From Chelonoidis abingdonii (lineage: Eukaryota; Chordata; Testudines; Testudinidae), in contig NC_133771.1 in NCBI RefSeq assembly GCF_003597395.2, positions 132,669,332-132,733,331 of the forward strand: a stretch of DNA of 64,000 nt. Reading direction: 5' to 3'. Below, piece after piece: positions 34,976 to 46,028 of this stretch (the stretch's first letter is position 1; each line of letters starts with the position of its first letter). The position numbers and the translations under genes were made by a program. The notes under the pieces were generated by a model that saw nothing but the letters and a program-made list of their open reading frames with translations, ran no database searches and was not told where the DNA came from.

Positions 34976-35700
34976 TTCATAGAATATCAGGGTTGGAAGG
35001 GACCTCAGGAGGTCATCTAGTCCAACCCCCTGCTCAGAGCAGGACCAATTCCCAACTAAATCATCCCAGCCAGGGCTTTGTCAATCCTGACCTTAACCTC
35101 TAAGGAAAGAGATTCCACCACCTCCCTAGGAAACCCATTCCAGTGCTTCACCACCCTCCTAGTGAAAAAGTTTTTCCTAATATCCAACCTAAACCTCCCC
35201 CACTGCAACTTGAGACCATTACTCCTTGTTCTGTCATCTGGTACCACTGAGAACAGTCTAGATCCATCCTCTTTGGAACCCCCTTTCAGGTAGTTGAAAG
35301 CAGCTATCAAATCCCCCCTCATTCTTCTCTTCTGCAGACTAAACAATCCCAGTTCCCTCAGCTTCTCCTCATAAGTCATGTGCTCCAGCCCCTTAATTAT
35401 TTTTGTTGCCCTCTTCTGTACTCTTTCCAATTTTTCTACATCCTTGTAGCGTGGGACCCAAAACTGGACACAATACTCCAGATGAGGCCTCATCAATGTT
35501 GAGTAGAAGGGAATGATCATGTCCCTTGATCTGCTGGCAATGCCCCTATTTATACAGCCCAAAATGCCATTAGCCTTCTTGGCAATAAGGGCACACTGTC
35601 AGCTCATATCCAGCTTCTCATCCACTATAACCCCTAGGTCATCAATATGATAAGCAACCAAAAAGGTAGACGAGCATACATATCCCTAGCCATGTAGTTG
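34976..35700 (-). mobile_element. CR1 LINE 3' part, antisense
   Basis: The 3' end lies at the left: 'tcatagaatatcagggttggaagggacctc' at about 34,978-35,007 is the complement of a CR1 tail with its TTCTATGA end. The block includes the reverse transcriptase C-terminus (see 35,056-35,562). It ends at the right in 'ccagcttctcatccactataacccctagg' near 35,608-35,637, beyond which CR1 similarity fades at about 35,700. It is 5'-truncated, as is usual for CR1 copies. Confidence 0.9.
35056..35562 (-). pseudogene. CR1 reverse transcriptase C-terminal region (168 codons open)
   Basis: The frame runs from [20 protein letters not shown] through [85 protein letters not shown] and [15 protein letters not shown]. 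This order is the thumb and C-terminal segment of CR1-clade non-LTR reverse transcriptases. The catalytic palm with its aspartates is absent because the element is 5'-truncated. It is the least damaged LINE reading frame in the window, implying a fairly recent insertion. The start methionine is an internal codon, not a real initiation site. Confidence 0.88.
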
Positions 35701-35704
35701 TGCT

Positions 35705-36480
35705 GGAGCTGGAGTTGCTGGGTATCTGAAGCTTAACAGCATCACACTTGGTAGCCACTGACATGAAAATATTTCTGAAAGACTAAAAAGAGCAAAATAT
35801 TTAATAGGTAACATTCCAAGTGTCATTGAGAAGCATGCAGATATAAAATATATTTTGTAGTGTATATTCCCTGATACTATTATAATAGCACTTATATATT
35901 ACCTGAATGTTGAGTTAGCTTACCAGTTTCAAATGAAAACTAAAGGAAAATTATAAAAACAAGACTGCACCCCCCAAAAACATGTGAAATTATTTTCTGC
36001 TACCATCAGATCACTTGACTGTTCCAAAAGAGTTCTTGAAGAAAATCTTAAAAAGAAACCACAGGAGTCAATAGCTGTAATCTTATTCTGGAAATGAGAA
36101 AGTTTTTGTAAGGGAATCACATGGACAGCATTCATCCAGTATTGGCATATGTGGGAGCTTTGATTGGTTTCCAGATCAAAGTAATCCACTCTTTCCATTA
36201 ATAAAGCAAAGCTAGTAAATTCATGATTGGGATAATCCAGGTTATTGCCACAATTTGGGGTTCAGTGGAGGCAGTGTGTTGGTAACTTTTCTATCATTGC
36301 TCCTACAGAGCTGCATGTTAAGAATGGTCCCTTCCTAAGGTTTGTAAAGAGGCTAATCTGGAAAATCCTCAGTCAATTCTGGTTGGTTTGTAGTTTATGG
36401 AACCAGGGCAGCATATGGTCCATTAGGCCTAGTATTTAGAAAAAAGTTAAGCACACAATATCATGCTCAAAAGAAGCCTG
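35705..36480. other. Non-coding DNA, nothing recognised
   Basis: AT-rich, no supported gene or repeat. The 89-codon minus-strand frame at 35,929-36,198 lacks any domain signature. Confidence 0.4.
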
Positions 36481-36660
36481 CACTTATATGCTGAATTCAC
36501 ATACATGATTACCACAAATGCACATGCAGATTAGGTAACCACTTATGCAAATAGAGAGTTTTGGGCAGTTGTGTACACAACTGCCCAATTTGCATGCCCA
36601 GTTGTAACAACTGGGCATGTATATTAGGCAAATTCCATGCCTGAATTGTTGAAAAATTAG
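36480..36660. repeat. Twin palindromes, probable core of a small foldback element
   Basis: A perfect 24-bp palindrome (GGGCAGTTGTGT and its complement) occupies 36,563-36,586. Six bases later a 27-bp hairpin, CATGCCCAGTTGT-A-ACAACTGGGCATG, occupies 36,593-36,619. The two share the word GCCC/AGTTGT, so they look like repeats of one unit. Outer words such as 'atgcaaat' and 'tgcatg' suggest a small terminal-inverted-repeat element, but I cannot fix its ends. Confidence 0.75.
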
Positions 36661-36664
36661 CCCC

Positions 36665-37575
36665 TTTATGTTTCAGTCCATCATTGCTCAGAGACACCTG
36701 TGGTTGATTAAGAAGCAGTGTTGACAAGGATCCAAAGTGAATTCCATCCACCCTTTCTTGGCTAGAATGATGCAGGGTGCAAGGTGAAAGTGAAGATTTA
36801 AAATGGAGTCAAATGTCTACCTATGTTGAGCTAGAGAGAGATCCTGCGGGATTTGTGAGGGACAGAGAGAAATGCAGAAGGTAAAATAAAATAAAACCTA
36901 GTTCCTCTGCGTTGTGTCAAATAGTGGCACTGCTGATAATGGCTATCATGCTGTGTGCTCCACAACTCTTCAATCTTACTACTGGTCCCTGCTCAAATGA
37001 CTTGTTTGTGGATTCTATTAACCTAGCATGAAAGCAGCTAGCCCATAATTCAGAGAAAGCTGGCTTGTTCTAGTAATACAAGTTCATGCTTGGGTCTATG
37101 CTAGCATTTCCTCTGTTTATGTGCTCCAAAAGAGAATCATAACCTGAAAGTATAAAAGACGAAGGGCAACATGGTCCAAATGTGTTTGATCTGAGAGTGC
37201 CCCTCCTTAGGCAGGATGAACTATTTCAATAACAAACAAGGGTATCATTACAAGTCACTGGCCGAGTGCTTTAAGGGTATTATCGGTTAAATAAATGTAG
37301 CGAGTGTGCCTCCCTGATTCACCACACCAAGCTCTGAATAATTACAGGCTTGTTGCCAGGCAGACTAGATATTTTCTCTTTTCTTTGGCAAGCTAAGGAC
37401 TTATTCGTAAGTCATAAATAACTGGCTTCAGTGCAAAAGAAGTTCCCACAGACATAACAAACAATTGTTCTGAGCATGGATTTTCTTAACCTCAGGATCT
37501 CTGCAGTTGTAAATGGTGGTTGTGTTTAGTCATTGCCAGTGATCACCAACTGCTAAAACTCTGAGGAAGAATCCT
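36665..37575. other. Non-coding DNA, nothing recognised
   Basis: No gene, SINE or inverted repeat that can be supported from the sequence. Confidence 0.4.
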
Positions 37576-37581
37576 CTAATT

Positions 37582-37903
37582 TAGTGGTGGGCAACCTGCA
37601 GCCCGTCAGGGTAATCTGCTGGCAGGCCATGAGACAGTTTGTTTACTTTGACTGTCCACAGGCACAGCCCTTACAGCTCCCAGTGGCTGCTGTTTGCTGT
37701 TCCCAGCCAATGGGAGCTGGGGGAAGTGGCAGCCAGCATGTCCCTGTGGCCCACCCCACTTCCTGCAGCTCCCACTGGCTGGGAATGGTGAACTGTGGCT
37801 ACTGGGAGCTGCGGGGGCTGTGCCTGCAGCCCATCAATGTAAACAAACTGTCTCATGGCCCGCCATGATGGGTCATGTGTAGCCTGCAGGCTGCCCACCA
37901 CTG
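37582..37903. mobile_element. hAT-type non-autonomous element, GC-rich, 322 bp
   Basis: The left end TAGTGGTGGGCAACCTGCAG and the right end CTGCAGGCTGCCCACCACTG are inverted repeats (the terminal C has become T at the left). The interior is also palindromic: 'gagacagtttgtttac' pairs with 'gtaaacaaactgtctc', and 'cagccaatgggagctg' with its counterpart. Flanking octamers ctctaatt and gtctaaca share the central TCTAA (5 of 8), a decayed 8-bp duplication. Frames on both strands at 37,584-37,919 arise because the sequence is nearly its own complement. Confidence 0.8.
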
Positions 37904-37909
37904 GTCTAA

Positions 37910-38970
37910 CATATAGCACGGGATGATGCTGAACATGCTCTGGAGTTGGACCCAGACAGCATCATCATCTCCCAACTGTCAAACTTGGTGGAAGTTAGGC
38001 TCAAAATTTTTGCTTGCACCCAGCTCTAGAAAATACAAGGAAGGAAAGGTAGAGGTTGCCAACATTCAGCTCTGGTCCAGACGCATAAACGTAGAACCAT
38101 GCAGGAAAGTATTCTTGTGCTCTGCAAGTTCTTGGTTAAAAAGAAAACTCTGGAGACTGAAGTTTGTCACCTGGCCTAAATTCACATAAACTTCTAAAGG
38201 AAGGGAGAGGTGCTTATTGTAAATACAGTTCATGAGTTTGAGTCAAGTCTCTGTGGCTTTTGAATAGTTTGGGCTGCCAGCACTGAAATTGTCCAAAGAT
38301 TCAGGCATCCTCCAGAGTGAGCTTGGACTGTATTCAGTGCACCATGCATCATATGGTTATCCTGTCATGCAAATAGCTACATCACTACATTTGTGCAAAA
38401 AGCTTATTTGTGTGCACTGCATATACCCAGGTCTCTGCCCAATAGCCATCTTCCTGCTGCTTAACTTGTTTGCCTGCCATTTTTAAGAGCTCCGTGGCAG
38501 GGATACTCTGTGGCAAGCAGAGTGGGAGTGGAGGAAACAGAGACATGCACTGGCTTGAAGGCCAGAAAAGGCTTAAACACTAATTGGGAGGGAGCAGTGA
38601 AAGGCATGCAGGAGCAGGCAGTGGCCTTCCCAGGGCTCCTAAATTCTGGAAGGGTGGAGCTCGTCTTTTTGGGTTTAGGATCCCCCGATCCAGATGGCAA
38701 CTCCATCTTTCTGCGATCCTCCCCTGCTCCCTCCGTGCACCTCTTCAGACCTTGCTCCTCCAGTTTAGAAGGCTTCAGCTTAATGAATGATTTTGCAACC
38801 AACTAACATTGCCACCTATTTCTGTGCAGCTCTGCCACATACACTGGAGGTGGGAGTGAGGGAGCTTTGCCACAGATTCTAGTTTGAATGTGCTGCAAAG
38901 TGTAAAGGGCCTTCTGATTATAGAGAAAGGCCTTGGAGATCTAGCACTGTAGGGAAATCTAAAGCAGCTA
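37910..38970. other. Non-coding DNA, no gene supported
   Basis: Overlapping frames on both strands at 38,461-38,806 (113 codons minus, 98 plus) share a moderately GC-rich patch. None shows a domain, and mutual overlap of long frames suggests composition, not coding. Confidence 0.45.
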
Positions 38971-38975
38971 ATAGA

Positions 38976-39287
38976 TAGAGGTGGTCAGATTTTCCTTCAA
39001 AACTTCTTTCCCCATGAAAAATGGGCTTCTTCCCCAAAAATTTGTTCTCATTTTTTCCACTGGAAAATTCTGATGTGTTTTCAGTTGTCATTTCTCTTCC
39101 TTCCCACTTTGTTTCCCTTTCCTCTCTTTTTCCATTTTGCTACTGAAAGTGGCAGGGAGGGGGCAAAGAAGGTGATAAAAAGTAAAGAAACTCCCCAAAC
39201 TGCAAGTGTTGGTTTTATTTTTAATTAAAAAAATTGAGAATCTGTCAGACATTTTAAAAAAAAGCTAGTATTTTTTGACCACCTCTA
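38976..39287. mobile_element. Foldback element with TAGAGGTGGTCA ends
   Basis: The left end TAGAGGTGGTCAGA and the right end TTGACCACCTCTA are inverted repeats. The TA at each outer edge could be a target duplication of the Tc1/mariner type, giving an element at 38,978-39,285. The interior is A/T and homopolymer rich, with 'tccactggaaaattctgatg' typical of small non-autonomous elements. Its superfamily is uncertain. Confidence 0.65.
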
Positions 39288-39294
39288 TTGAGGA

Positions 39295-40495
39295 CAGCAG
39301 CACGGCCCAGCTAAGCTGAACCTTACAAGAATATAAACCTGCAGCTGTGTCTAGATTTTTTTTTTTTTAAAGTATTAAGGACTATCCGATTGGGATTTAT
39401 TCTCACTGTAGTTTTTAGTGTAATAACTGTAAGAAGAGCACAAAGGAAAAGGCTATTTTTTTAAAAGTTAACTGACTTAGATCTCAAAATTTATGCAATA
39501 AGGAACAGTTGTAAACACACGCTTCTGTGAAACAATAGTATCCTCTGATAGAAAGAAGTCAGTGCTCAGTCAGGTGACTTGGAGGTAAGCCAGACACTAG
39601 ATTAGTGTTGCAATGCCTGTAGTAGGTAGGCAGTGGGGGAAAAAGGAGGTGAAGAAATTTTTCAAAACCTGTAATGTGTGGCATGTTTGTAGATTTTCCC
39701 CTTGTGGAGCTGGGACGGTTAATCCTCTTCTAAATAGTGTTAAAACACTAATATCCTTAGGGGTCCACATGTCTTCCCCTTCCAATTAACACCTGGGTGT
39801 AGCAGATGGTATGTATCCTGGCCTTAATCCTGTCAGGACTGATAAGGAAAAGAACTGCTATGATATAATACCTAGTGGCCCCGGAATGGGTGGTGAAGTT
39901 GATTAACACTGGTAAAATAATAAATTTAGGTTGACTGATTAGTATAACTGCATATCTGCCAACATCTGAGAGCTATGAATAGGATCTTGTGGAAGAAAAT
40001 AGGGATTCCTTTAACTCCATTGAGGTACACTGGACTAGAAGAGCCCTTCAGAGGGACTGAATGGAAAAAATAGAAAGTGTTTTGCTTGGCATGGTACCAC
40101 CTTGTCAGATCTCACAAGTTAATCAGGCCTTTCTTCCTCAGCAGGTGGATGGGAGATCTGGTGGTAATTCAATAGGTGATGGCCTTCCATCTGAGATAGA
40201 CAAATAAACTCAAGGATCATTGTTACAGGAGGTGCAATCTTTTAGAAGCAAGAAGGGATCAAATCCTCATTTGGTATAAACAGGGATAACTCCATTTAAG
40301 TCAGTCAGTGGAGCTAAATTGATTTACAGAAGTTGAGGATCTGTCCTAAGGTTTTGATTATAAATCCCATAGGGACTTTTCACACAAGCATAGGACTCTG
40401 GGGTAATTACTCTGTTGATCTATAATCACCCTGGAGATTTTGAACTGAACATGGTGTTACACTTCATTTTCTGTTTCAAATGGCTGTGTTGTTGT
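39295..40495. other. Non-coding DNA, nothing recognised
   Basis: T-run at 39,357-39,369; otherwise no repeat boundary or gene that I can support. Confidence 0.4.
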
Positions 40496-40499
40496 GTAC

Positions 40500-41264
40500 T
40501 GTGTGGCAAGGCACCTCCTTCATCTCACCAGACTTAGTGCTTCCCCCTCTGGTGATGGCGGGCCTAGGGTAAATCAGCACCACCCTGGGCAGTGTTTGCC
40601 TTCCCCCTTCTGTGCTCCTTTGCCATGTTTCCAGGGTAAACAAAAAGGAAACAGTCTTGTAAACACCAAAACAAAGTGGGATACCTTTCTCAGCCTCCTC
40701 GCTAGGGTGGGGTGTTATCCTGTTGCTGGCCATGGGATGTCAATCCTTCCCCTAGCAGGTGCCTGAGTTTGGCTGTTCCCCTATGGAAAGGAGCACAGCC
40801 TCACACCCTGAAGCAGCTTCTCTCTCTTCTACTATGGGCCTAGCAGTAGTTTCTCTTCCCCTGCCCTCCCCTTTTTCCCCCCCCGCGCTGCCCAGAGGCA
40901 GTGCTTCTATATTGTGATGCCAACTTTTCCAAACTTAGTGCTACAAAATTTCCAAAATCTGGAGAAAAATTCCTAGATTAAGTTTTAGTGCTTCTATATC
41001 CTGGGAATTTGTGAGTTTGAGAAATTCCCAATTTCCCAAGTTGAAACATTTTACTCACAAATTCCCAGATTGTGGGAAATTTCCCAGGATATAGAAGCAC
41101 TTGCCCAGAGGAGGGGTTTTTAAAGGCCTCAGGCATCCTTTAATTGGATTCAGGTGTCCCTAATTGACCTGAAGTAACCTCTTCTCAGCTTGTAGGAACA
41201 AGGGCCTTTAAGATTCTAGGGTTTACACCACCCTCCTGCAGCCATCTGGCCTGACTTTGTCACA
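40500..41264 (+). mobile_element. LTR-like element (about 560 bp) split by a nested hAT element
   Basis: Begins TGTGTGGCAAGGCACCTCC and ends CTGACTTTGTCACA. In between is a CT-rich, GC-rich text with 'aggtgtccctaattgacctgaagtaacctcttctcagc' near 41,151. I recognise this as a dispersed LTR-like family of turtle genomes. Removing 40,899-41,103 plus one copy of CCCAGAGG restores a continuous family sequence at the junction, which shows the interruption came later. No flanking duplication is clear. Confidence 0.6.
40899..41103. mobile_element. hAT-type MITE, 205 bp, with perfect 8-bp duplication
   Basis: The left terminus is CAGTGCTTCTATAT and the reverse complement of the right terminus is CAAGTGCTTCTATAT, differing by one base insertion. 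It is flanked by a perfect direct repeat CCCAGAGG (40,891-40,898 and 41,104-41,111). Inside, 'gtgcttctatatcctgggaatttgtgag' (40,989-41,016) is complementary to the right end except for a 19-base gap, so the element contains a second copy of its own terminus. It has no coding capacity and would need a transposase in trans. Confidence 0.85.
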
Positions 41265-42070
41265 ACTGTTGAACAGTCTCAAGGTTAGGTTGGGTTGGGG
41301 AGCTGCAGTTCACTTTTGGATTGTGAACAGTGCTATATAAATCTAAGATTGCCAACAGATCAGGCATTTTCCATCCTGAAGACAGAGACAGCTGTCACAT
41401 ACAAATTAAGTGGACTAACTGGATTATAAAATATTTGTTTTTTCTAGGTAACTACCAGGAGCGATTATTAAATGGAAAAGATAATGGGTGAAAAATCTGC
41501 TAATGCTAGGAAAGAACTACAGCATCATGAAAGTAACATCATAAGAAACCTGTTTGATTTGGGATAAGCAGCACAGAAATTTAGTGTAAATGAGGAGAGC
41601 AAATGTTCCTCAAGATAGGGAATGGGCATGCGCAGAGACTGAAGGAGTGGTCTGATTGTAGACCACAATCCTCAGCTGTAAAGATCAGGATAAAGACTTT
41701 CTGTTCTGTTGTTATAGTGGGTCTCACAGTGAGAGCAAGCAGAGACAGACAAACAGAGCAGAGTGCATTCATTTCATCTACAAACAATGTGGAGTAAAGT
41801 CTATAAAACTAAAGCATCCTGATAATCAGGTGGAACCTTTGGGAGTTTGGGATTAGAGCTCTGGTCCTTCATAAGAAAAAAAAAATATAGTTCCTCAGAA
41901 ATATGGGCTTTGTCCATATGAACTGAAGGGGTCCTCACCTACCGCTTTTAAAGGTGCACTTTAATTGTATTTAAATGCAAAGTGCAGTATCAAACTGCGG
42001 AGAAAACACTGATCCCTCTTCTGTCATTTTAATCAGCAAATTTTGGCCCCACAGAAGACAGCTTTACAGT
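41265..42070. other. Non-coding DNA, nothing recognised
   Basis: No supported gene or repeat; overlapping short frames at 41,581-41,797 on both strands lack signatures. Confidence 0.4.
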
Positions 42071-42075
42071 GAAAC

Positions 42076-42330
42076 TCAGACTCATAGGTCAGAAGGGACC
42101 AATATGATCATCTAGTCTGACCTCCTGCACAAGGCAGGCCACAGAACCCTACCCATCCACTTTTATAACAACCCCTAACCCATGACTGAGTTATTGAAGT
42201 CCTCAAAATTGTGGTTTTAAGACCTCAAGCTGCAGAGAATCCACCATGACTGCAGCTGTACAGATCCCCATGTCATCTGTGTAGATCAAACCAGCACCTT
42301 CAACCCCCAAACAGGCCTCTGCCTTTTCAG
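42076..42330 (-). mobile_element. CR1-type LINE 3' end, antisense
   Basis: The words 'actcataggtcagaagggaccaatatgatcatctagtctgacctcctgcacaaggcaggcc' (42,080-42,140) are the complement of a CR1 subfamily 3' end, distinct from the 34,976 copy. It continues with 'gagttattgaagtcctcaaaattgtggttt'. Only about 250 bases remain, without reverse-transcriptase coding sequence. It is older and more diverged than the 35 kb CR1. Confidence 0.75.
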
Positions 42331-42553
42331 CTAAAGGGAAGCACTGTGAGGTCTAAGAAAGTAGCAGACTGTTACAGACACTGAAATGAGATATCAGAGA
42401 GAGCCATAATCACCCTCCAGCTCAGACCACTGTAGAGGAGACACTATTAGTAAGAAGAAAGGCAGCATTAAGTCTCATTGTGGTATGCTTATGTTCTGAT
42501 TTCTATCAGGAATACCTAGGTAAGATTCTCCGGGAATCACTCATGTTTCAGTT

Positions 42554-42655
42554 AGGGTGACCAGATAGCAAAAGTGAAAAATTGGGATGGGATGGGGGAT
42601 AATAAAGTCCTGAATATCGAGACTGTCCCTATGAACTTGGGACATCTGGTCACTA
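42554..42655. mobile_element. Small foldback element, 'agggtgaccagat' ends
   Basis: Left end AGGGTGACCAGAT and right end ACATCTGGTCACT are inverted repeats about 100 bases apart, with a G/A-rich centre 'gggatgggatgggggat'. AGTT next to both ends (cagtt / agttt) may be a remnant duplication. It fits a very short non-autonomous DNA element. Confidence 0.6.
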
Positions 42656-42659
42656 GTTT

Positions 42660-43555
42660 CAATGCTCCTAAAAATCTGCTATTGCTAACATCATGGTGCT
42701 AGCACTAGAGTGCCGGCCAATGCCACAGTAATAAGAACTACTGCCATTATGTTGCAATTGCTTAATGGTCAACAAGGGATCCATTCCAGTAAAACTCATA
42801 TCATGCAGCAGGGGAATCGGTGATTTTGTTGTGCCCTCTCTAGGAGGCTGAAGATATTTTTGGGGGTGGGGGAGATTAAAATTAGTTTTCATAAAGAAAT
42901 AAAAATATAAAAAAGTTAAATGACTCAGAGCTTGTTTGTGTCACCAAATACTGCACATTTCATAGAATCATCAATAATATTATGCAGTTGTGCAACCTGT
43001 CAAAGCTGCAAGACTAGACAGCACAAAATCAGACAATATTACACAGACCTAACATGTTAGGATTGGGGCAACAATTACACTTTTTTTCCAAGATAACTTC
43101 AGACAAAATGGTTCAGCTTGTTCCAAAAAGAAGGAAAAATATGTTCTGCCCCTGTTAAACTCTTGGTGACATTTTCTTTGAAGAGCTCTAGTGCCTCTAC
43201 ACATCCATGCTTTGGAGGTGGGACTTGAAATTAGCAGTGGATGGCCTTTGCATCAAGGATGTATCTTTGCTATCCCCATTTGGGCAAGTTATAAGCCCCT
43301 TGGGGAAAAAAAAAAAATCAGTTTGCACACGTTCAGTAGAGATTTTAGCAGCTAAATTCTACAAATCTTTCATCCACAGTGGGTATGCGCCAGTCCAGGG
43401 CTAGGTCGATTTTCCCTTTAATTGCAGCTCTGGGCTGCTGCAGGCCGTGATGGGTCCAGACACGTGTACTGAGAGCAGGGAGCTTGTCTCTCCTGTGCTT
43501 TCAATGACTGCCCCCTGCTGGGCCCAGGCAGTGTAGAGGAAGAAGCGCTAATGGG
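42660..43555. other. Non-coding DNA, nothing recognised
   Basis: No supported gene. A-run at about 43,305-43,318 and a 'tttttttcc' patch at 43,081. Confidence 0.4.
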
Positions 43556-44060
43556 AACCAAGCTGGACCCTGGATGGGTGCTGGCAGAGGGGGAGGAAAA
43601 GATTGGAAAAGGGGCTGTGGGTGGAAACTGGGACTGGAGACTGACAGGGAAAGTGAAAGGAAAACTATGAGTTGGGGTGAAGGAGAGACAGGGACAGTGA
43701 CATTGGATGAGGTAACCAGTGCAGGAGATTGGAACTAGGAATCTGAGGGGATGAGGAATGTGGAAAGGAGGAAGTGACTGGAGGCCTAGGTGGGGGAAGA
43801 GACAGATCATCTGAGGTGCTAAAGCGGGGAGGGGGACTGGCACTGGCTAGGAAAGGAGACTAGGGACAAGGAGCTGGGGAGGAGATTGGGGAAGAAAGTC
43901 CAGCTGGTTGACACTGGGATGTGCTGGGCAAGGAAACTGGGACTGATAAGAGAAGCCTCAGGAGTAGAGACTGGGAAGGGTTGGTGAGAAGTATAGGACT
44001 AGGATGAGGAGCAGAGAGAACTGGGACAGACTGGAGGAGATGGGGCAGAAGGAGTCACAT
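43555..44060. repeat. Purine-rich (G/A) strand-asymmetric block
   Basis: About 500 bases in which the plus strand is strongly G+A, built of loosely repeated 'actgggactggaga', 'ggaaaggag' and 'ggatgagg' words. The minus strand therefore reads as Pro/Ser/Phe-rich (the 141-codon frame at 43,418-43,843), which is compositional. It could be a decayed minisatellite. Such tracts can form triplex DNA, but nothing here shows that this one does. Confidence 0.6.
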
Positions 44061-44586
44061 GTGGGGGAGTGGGCAGAGAGCCTGTACCCACTAGAGCACT
44101 CTCCTCTCCAGAGTGTGGAATGGAATCCAAGATTCTTGAGTCTCACCATTCCTCCTCTGCTATCAGCAACTATCTGTGAAACCTGTTTGCAAAGTGTCCC
44201 AACCCCTCTACTGCAGGTCTAGATAGAGGATGACAACCTACTACTGCTATCAGTTACTGCAATTGCTCAAGTGCAAGACAACTGGGTGCTTGATGAAAAG
44301 GTTGGAACACTGCTGATGATCCATGTGCGTGTCGATATAATGCCACCTGATGAAATCTCTTTTCAGTTTGCTTTTTTAACAAAGACAAGACCCACACCTA
44401 TGACGTCCCCACCTACAGTCATAAGAAAAAAGAATAATCCAATTGGACACCCCCCAGCAGACAAAGCCACAAACTGGATCATTACATCAATTGCTTTGGG
44501 GGGCGGGGGGAGGGGGAGATTACTTCCATCACAATCTCTGTACCATTGAGAGGATAGTCCCTGAAATCTAACCACCAGATAGTGAT

Positions 44587-45560
44587 CAAATCTGCAGACA
44601 AAGGGGGCACTATTGTAGTCCTTAATTATGATGACCATGTTAATAAGGCCAATGGACAACTCTGACACCATCATACAGAACCTAAAGATGACCCCATACC
44701 ACAATTCACACAGGCATTAGGGAATACCATCAAATCCTCCCTATATAACCCCAAGAAACATACTATAAACTCATGCCCCATGAACCCTTTCAAAGGACCG
44801 TCTATATTTCCCACCCCACCCCCAGATACAAAAAACAAGGCAACTTAGGCCTACCCATCATATGTGGGCACAGCACTCGTACTGATGAAATATCAGGACT
44901 CATAGAAACAATTCACTATACAAATGGCAAGTTTCCTCCAAGCTCTTCGGGACAGGGACATTAACAACTTTCACCAGAACACCATCCTTGCCACCATGGG
45001 TCTCACCTCCCTACACACCAACAACCCCTACCATGATGGCATTACTGCCTACTCAAATACCTACAAGATAATGTACAATGCTCAGAAATCCATCCTAAAC
45101 ACATTGCCAAACTTATCTGCGTCATCCTCACCCACAGCAAACACTTCATCCAAACCATGGGAACAGCCAAGGGTTTTAGGATGGCTCACAAAATGCCAAC
45201 CTCTTCATAGGCCACCTTGAGAAAAATTTATGAAAATGCACCATGAAACTAATGCTATACCAGACATACATCAATGATATTTTCATCCTCTGGACAGATG
45301 ACCTAAATTCCCACCACAGTTTCAACCACCACCAGCCATCTCAAATTCTCTCTCTAACACTCTCACATCAGCATCAACTTCCTGGACATCAGGATCAGCT
45401 TCAATAAGGGAACTCTACAAATGACTATCTCCACACTTATTCCCACAGCTCCAGCAACCACCCCAGATAGACCCCAAAATATGGTATCTACAGCCAGGCA
45501 CTCAAATACCACAGAATTTGCTCTGAAGAGAAAGGCCGGGATACATACCTAAACACACTT
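44587..45560 (+). pseudogene. Penelope-like reverse transcriptase remnant
   Basis: Pieces of the polymerase lie in different frames separated by one- and two-base shifts. The palm signature is recognisable (QTYINDIFILWTDD, from 45,261), but the first catalytic aspartate codon is AAT (Asn) instead of GAT, so the product would be inactive even without the frameshifts. Fragments downstream ('gcactcaaataccacagaatttgctctgaagagaaagg', 45,497-45,534) correspond to the thumb region. The neighbouring endonuclease at 45,990-46,330 belongs to the same element. Confidence 0.78.
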
Positions 45561-46028
45561 ATAACTGCTTTCACTAAAAAAGGTTTTCCCCAGAGAATTA
45601 GGGTGCATCATGGAAAGTGGCACACCAATACCCAGGAAGAATCTGCTTCAATACAGATAACCCACTGACCGCACACTCCTATTTTTCAACTACCACTCCA
45701 CCCATCAAACAATTCCACCCATATTTGTTGGAAACCTCATCTTGAAAGAACTCTCTCAAATCCCCTCTTCTGACCTTCAAGTAACTCTGCAGCCTCACCC
45801 ACCCCGCAGCCTCACCCAGCTCATCAGAAGCAAGCTCCCCACAGACCAAGAGATACCAACTAAAAGTGGCAACAGAGCAACAGATGCAAAACCTGTACAC
45901 ATATCTCCTCTGCTATGATGATCAATACCCTCCACAACACACCTTTCAAGATTCATGGGACATACATGTGCCTATCACAATATATGGTATTCCTCATCTA
46001 TTGCATCAAGTGCCCCAACAGCAACTAT

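Noticed and set aside
37584..37919. Overlapping 94- and 82-codon frames on opposite strands with similar peptides
   Set aside because: The sequence is a foldback element, so each strand reads almost the same; this explains the matching peptides.
42961..42985. 'catagaatcatcaataat' as a CR1 tail
   Set aside because: Only the first ten bases resemble the CR1 end; what follows does not continue the family sequence.
43418..43843. 141-codon Pro/Ser/Phe-rich minus-strand frame
   Set aside because: Product of the purine-rich tract: lack of stop codons follows from base composition.
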